DNA from: Candidatus Sericytochromatia bacterium | GTDB lineage: Bacteria > Cyanobacteriota > Sericytochromatia > UBA7694 > JACMQJ01 | Reading direction: 5' to 3' | DNA: 8,184 bases | NCBI GenBank assembly: GCA_014377055.1 | Contig: JACMQJ010000083.1 | Coordinates: 1 to 8,184, forward strand | Shown here: positions 5,929-8,184 of the stretch, piece by piece | Layout: the number at the start of each line of letters is the position of its first letter | Numbering within the stretch: position 1 is the stretch's first letter | Made by a program: the position numbers and the translations under genes | The notes under the pieces: generated by a model | The model's input: only the letters and a program-made list of their open reading frames with translations | What the model was told of the DNA's origin: nothing | The model's database searches: none

Positions 5929-8184
5929 ATGAGCAAAAATAATTCTTCCATTTTATGTAATGTATTAGGAAATAATGGAATAGATAGTTATATCAATGAT
6001 TTAGGTGAACATGAGTCTATTGGTAAAATTAGTGTTGAAACTAAAAAAGGTGTAAAGCTTGAGCTTTATCTAAAAGATATTTGGCTACAAGCAATAGACT
6101 ATCTTTGGATAGGATCAGAAATATTAGTTCATTATATCAAAAAAGATCCAGAAAATAATCAGCTTACTCTTGATATAGATGGTTATTTAGTCCTTGAGCC
6201 AGGTATTATGGTTAGCCCAAGTACAATAAGGAATACAGAAGGATGTATCAGAAAACATTATGTTAATAGAAGATCAAATTCTAGTAGTAAAAATTATCCC
6301 ATGGTCAGGGGGACACTAGTAAATAATGCCTTTGACATACTAGTTAATGAAGATAGACAAGATAATAATAATATTCTTGATCGGGTTTTGAAAAATAGCT
6401 TAATTGATTTAATTTCCTTAAATGATGATAATCTACCTGAACCAGAGCAAATAAAAGCTGAAATAAGCCAACACCTGAGAGCCTTATCTGTTTGGAAAAC
6501 ACATAAAAAATTTTTAGAACATGACAAAAAAAGTACAGAACCGACTGTTATATCGAGAAAATATGGTATGTCAGGTCGTCTTGATTTATTGGTTAATCCA
6601 GGTAAAGACGCAATAACTTATGAGTTAAAGACAAGTAAAGCTCCAGAATCAATACCATGGAGTAATGATCGAGCTCAAGTTGCCTGTTATCAGTTGTTAC
6701 TAGAATCAGCTTATGAATGTACTAATCCTGATAGTTATCTGATTTATTCAAAAGGTAAGGGTAATGATCTGTTAAAACAATGCTCTATTACCAAAGAAAC
6801 AAGAAGAGAAGTGATTAATACACGTAATAAAATTGTTTCTATCGATCATGCTTTACTAAATGATAATGATGATAATCCTGATTTCAAAAAGCTTATTCCT
6901 GCAACTGGTATTGCTAATTGTCGAAATTGTTATGCCAGAGAAGAATGTTTTTCTATCTGTCAAAAATTTAATGAAAAAGATTGTAATGGTTGTAATGTTA
7001 ATAAAATTTGCAAAAATTATGAGCATAATACAGTTAAAGAAGATATTGATTATTATAATAAATATTTTAAATTAATTGAATCTGAAAGGCATAATAATCG
7101 TAAAAGTTTTTCGAGAATATTTGATGATATGCAACCAATTATTAATGAAGGAAAAGCCATTTTAGATCTTAATTTTTTGGATATAGAAGAACGAATACTT
7201 AAATTAAATAGTGATAATGTCATTGAGTCAGAAATAAAACCTGGTGATATAGTTTTATTGTATGGTGATAAAATTGTTAGAGGTGAAGTATTTAAGGCAA
7301 ATATTAAGCATATTGATCGTAATAGTGTTCATTTATCCTTGAAAAAAGATGTAAAAAAAGAATATTTTCAAGATCAAAAATGGAATATATATATTGATAC
7401 CATGGAAACTACTTTTGACACCATGAATACAGCCTTATACTCGTTTATGAATAGCAAAAATATCAAAAAGAGAGAATTACTTTTAGGTAGAAAAAAACCA
7501 TCATTTGACGAAATTAAGAATATTAAACTTGATGAGTCTTTAAATGATTCCCAGCAAATGGCAATTAAAAAAGCTTTAGCTGCCAAAGACTATTTTTTAA
7601 TTCAAGGACCTCCAGGAACTGGTAAAACTCATACACTTGCTAATTTGATAATTGAATTAATCAGAGATGGTAAAAAGGTTTTACTATCAGCTTTTACCCA
7701 TCGTTCCATTGATAATGTACTAATAAAGTTAATTGAACTTGGTTTTACTAACTTTTTAAGAATAGGTTCTCATGAGTCTGTAGATCGATCAATACATCCC
7801 TATTTAACCCAAGAGTTATTTAAAAATCGTGATTTTGATGATCTGAAAATCATTCAAAAAGAACTAAATAATTTTCCTTTACTTGCTTGTAGCTCAATTA
7901 CTGCTATGAGTTCAGCTTTAGTAAAAAGATTAAAATTTGATGTAGCTGTTATTGATGAAGCTGGTCAACTGACAGAACCAGGAGCTTTATCGGTTGTTTT
8001 GCAAGCCGACAAATTTATTTTGGTTGGAGATCATAAGCAATTACCACCAGTTGTCCAAAGTGAACAAGCAAAAGGACTTGGCTTATCAACTTCATTATTT
8101 GAAAAATTGATTAATATGAATCGTGAAAACCATGATGATGTCTTAGTAACTCTACAAGAGCAATATCGAATGAATGAAAATATT
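5929..8184 (+). CDS. Dna2-like nuclease-helicase (Cas4/RecB-type nuclease + SF1B helicase), 3' end outside window
   Basis: The open frame gives 752 residues without a stop. An N-terminal region, YLVLEPGIMVSPSTI then GCIRK (Cys106), resembles the Dna2 entry to the nuclease. The RecB/Cas4-like nuclease follows: GRLDLL (Asp219), YELK (Glu232, Lys234) and QVACY (Gln250, Tyr254). Cys331, Cys334 and Cys340 (CX2CX5C) with Cys106 would bind a 4Fe-4S cluster as in Dna2, Cas4 and AddB. A barrel-like segment (about 437-475, starting KPGDIVLL) precedes the helicase: LNDSQQMAI (538-546), Walker A GPPGTGKT (560-567), DEAGQ (676-680), GDHKQLPP (700-707) and QYRMN (745-749). Dna2 enzymes cleave single-stranded flaps and resected ends and translocate on DNA with ATP. 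Oddities are a second CX2CX5C (Cys352, 355, 361) and motif I GTLVNNAFD (128-136), with Asn132 where His is usual. The start at 5929 is chosen because a TAG lies at 5923 in frame; no Shine-Dalgarno is evident. The last helicase motifs lie beyond the window. A repair or replication role is likely; defence is possible but unsupported. Confidence 0.88.
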   Translation, partial: MSKNNSSILCNVLGNNGIDSYINDLGEHESIGKISVETKKGVKLELYLKDIWLQAIDYLWIGSEILVHYIKKDPENNQLTLDIDGYLVLEPGIMVSPSTIRNTEGCIRKHYVNRRSNSSSKNYPMVRGTLVNNAFDILVNEDRQDNNNILDRVLKNSLIDLISLNDDNLPEPEQIKAEISQHLRALSVWKTHKKFLEHDKKSTEPTVISRKYGMSGRLDLLVNPGKDAITYELKTSKAPESIPWSNDRAQVACYQLLLESAYECTNPDSYLIYSKGKGNDLLKQCSITKETRREVINTRNKIVSIDHALLNDNDDNPDFKKLIPATGIANCRNCYAREECFSICQKFNEKDCNGCNVNKICKNYEHNTVKEDIDYYNKYFKLIESERHNNRKSFSRIFDDMQPIINEGKAILDLNFLDIEERILKLNSDNVIESEIKPGDIVLLYGDKIVRGEVFKANIKHIDRNSVHLSLKKDVKKEYFQDQKWNIYIDTMETTFDTMNTALYSFMNSKNIKKRELLLGRKKPSFDEIKNIKLDESLNDSQQMAIKKALAAKDYFLIQGPPGTGKTHTLANLIIELIRDGKKVLLSAFTHRSIDNVLIKLIELGFTNFLRIGSHESVDRSIHPYLTQELFKNRDFDDLKIIQKELNNFPLLACSSITAMSSALVKRLKFDVAVIDEAGQLTEPGALSVVLQADKFILVGDHKQLPPVVQSEQAKGLGLSTSLFEKLINMNRENHDDVLVTLQEQYRMNENI

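Noticed and set aside
6294..6527. 77-codon minus-strand frame
   Set aside because: It lies opposite the nuclease-coding part of the Dna2-like gene and has no own motifs or ribosome site.
6860..7075. 71-codon plus-strand frame
   Set aside because: It is an out-of-frame shadow within the cysteine-rich region of the Dna2-like gene, of low complexity (Ile/Met/Leu-rich).
7374..7586. 70-codon minus-strand frame
   Set aside because: It is antisense to the barrel-to-helicase linker of the Dna2-like gene, and its hydrophobic look comes from AT-rich reverse codons.

Overview
The window is AT-rich DNA (roughly 30% G+C by eye) from a bacterium that uses the standard stop codons. Two PilT-type twitching ATPases point to a type IV pilus-bearing, probably diderm organism. 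The composition, the tandem PilT genes and the AAA/PD-(D/E)XK protein would fit a non-photosynthetic cyanobacterial relative (Melainabacteria/Vampirovibrionia-like) or another AT-rich environmental lineage. That is a guess, because no taxonomic marker gene is present.

Layout. Positions 1-281 hold no intact gene. They contain a decayed 3' end of a third pilT copy (minus strand, about 120-186) and a perfect 18-bp inverted repeat (204-246) with TATAAT in each arm. A plus-strand gene for an exported HExxH metallopeptidase-like protein follows. Its ribosome binding site, start (282) and signal-peptide-like leader are separated from the remaining 425 codons (450-1727) by one in-frame TAA at 363. 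A convergent gap (1728-1900) leads to a minus-strand gene for an AAA-ATPase-like/PD-(D/E)XK nuclease protein (1901-3472). Next come two tandem minus-strand pilT genes (first 5746-4664, then 4642-3563), 21 bp apart and evidently one operon. A 182-bp divergent intergenic region separates them from a plus-strand open frame that starts at 5929 and runs off the window end at 8184. It encodes the first 752 residues of a Dna2-like nuclease-helicase: RecB/Cas4-type nuclease with an iron-sulfur cysteine set, a barrel, and an SF1B (Upf1/Dna2-type) helicase.

How the genes relate. The pilT pair is a retraction-motor unit and the only clear operon. The peptidase and AAA/nuclease genes look like accessory cargo lying between an intact pilT 3' end and a decayed copy of that same end in direct orientation. 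This suggests tandem pilT duplication followed by decay and insertion, or less likely an att-like boundary. No integrase, transposase, tRNA, rRNA or CRISPR array was seen. I find no convincing multi-gene new system. The most notable single items are the Dna2-like protein with a doubled CX2CX5C cysteine set and an altered nuclease motif I, the stop-interrupted peptidase with a duplicated C-terminal module, and the PilT pair whose motif deviations fall in different motifs.
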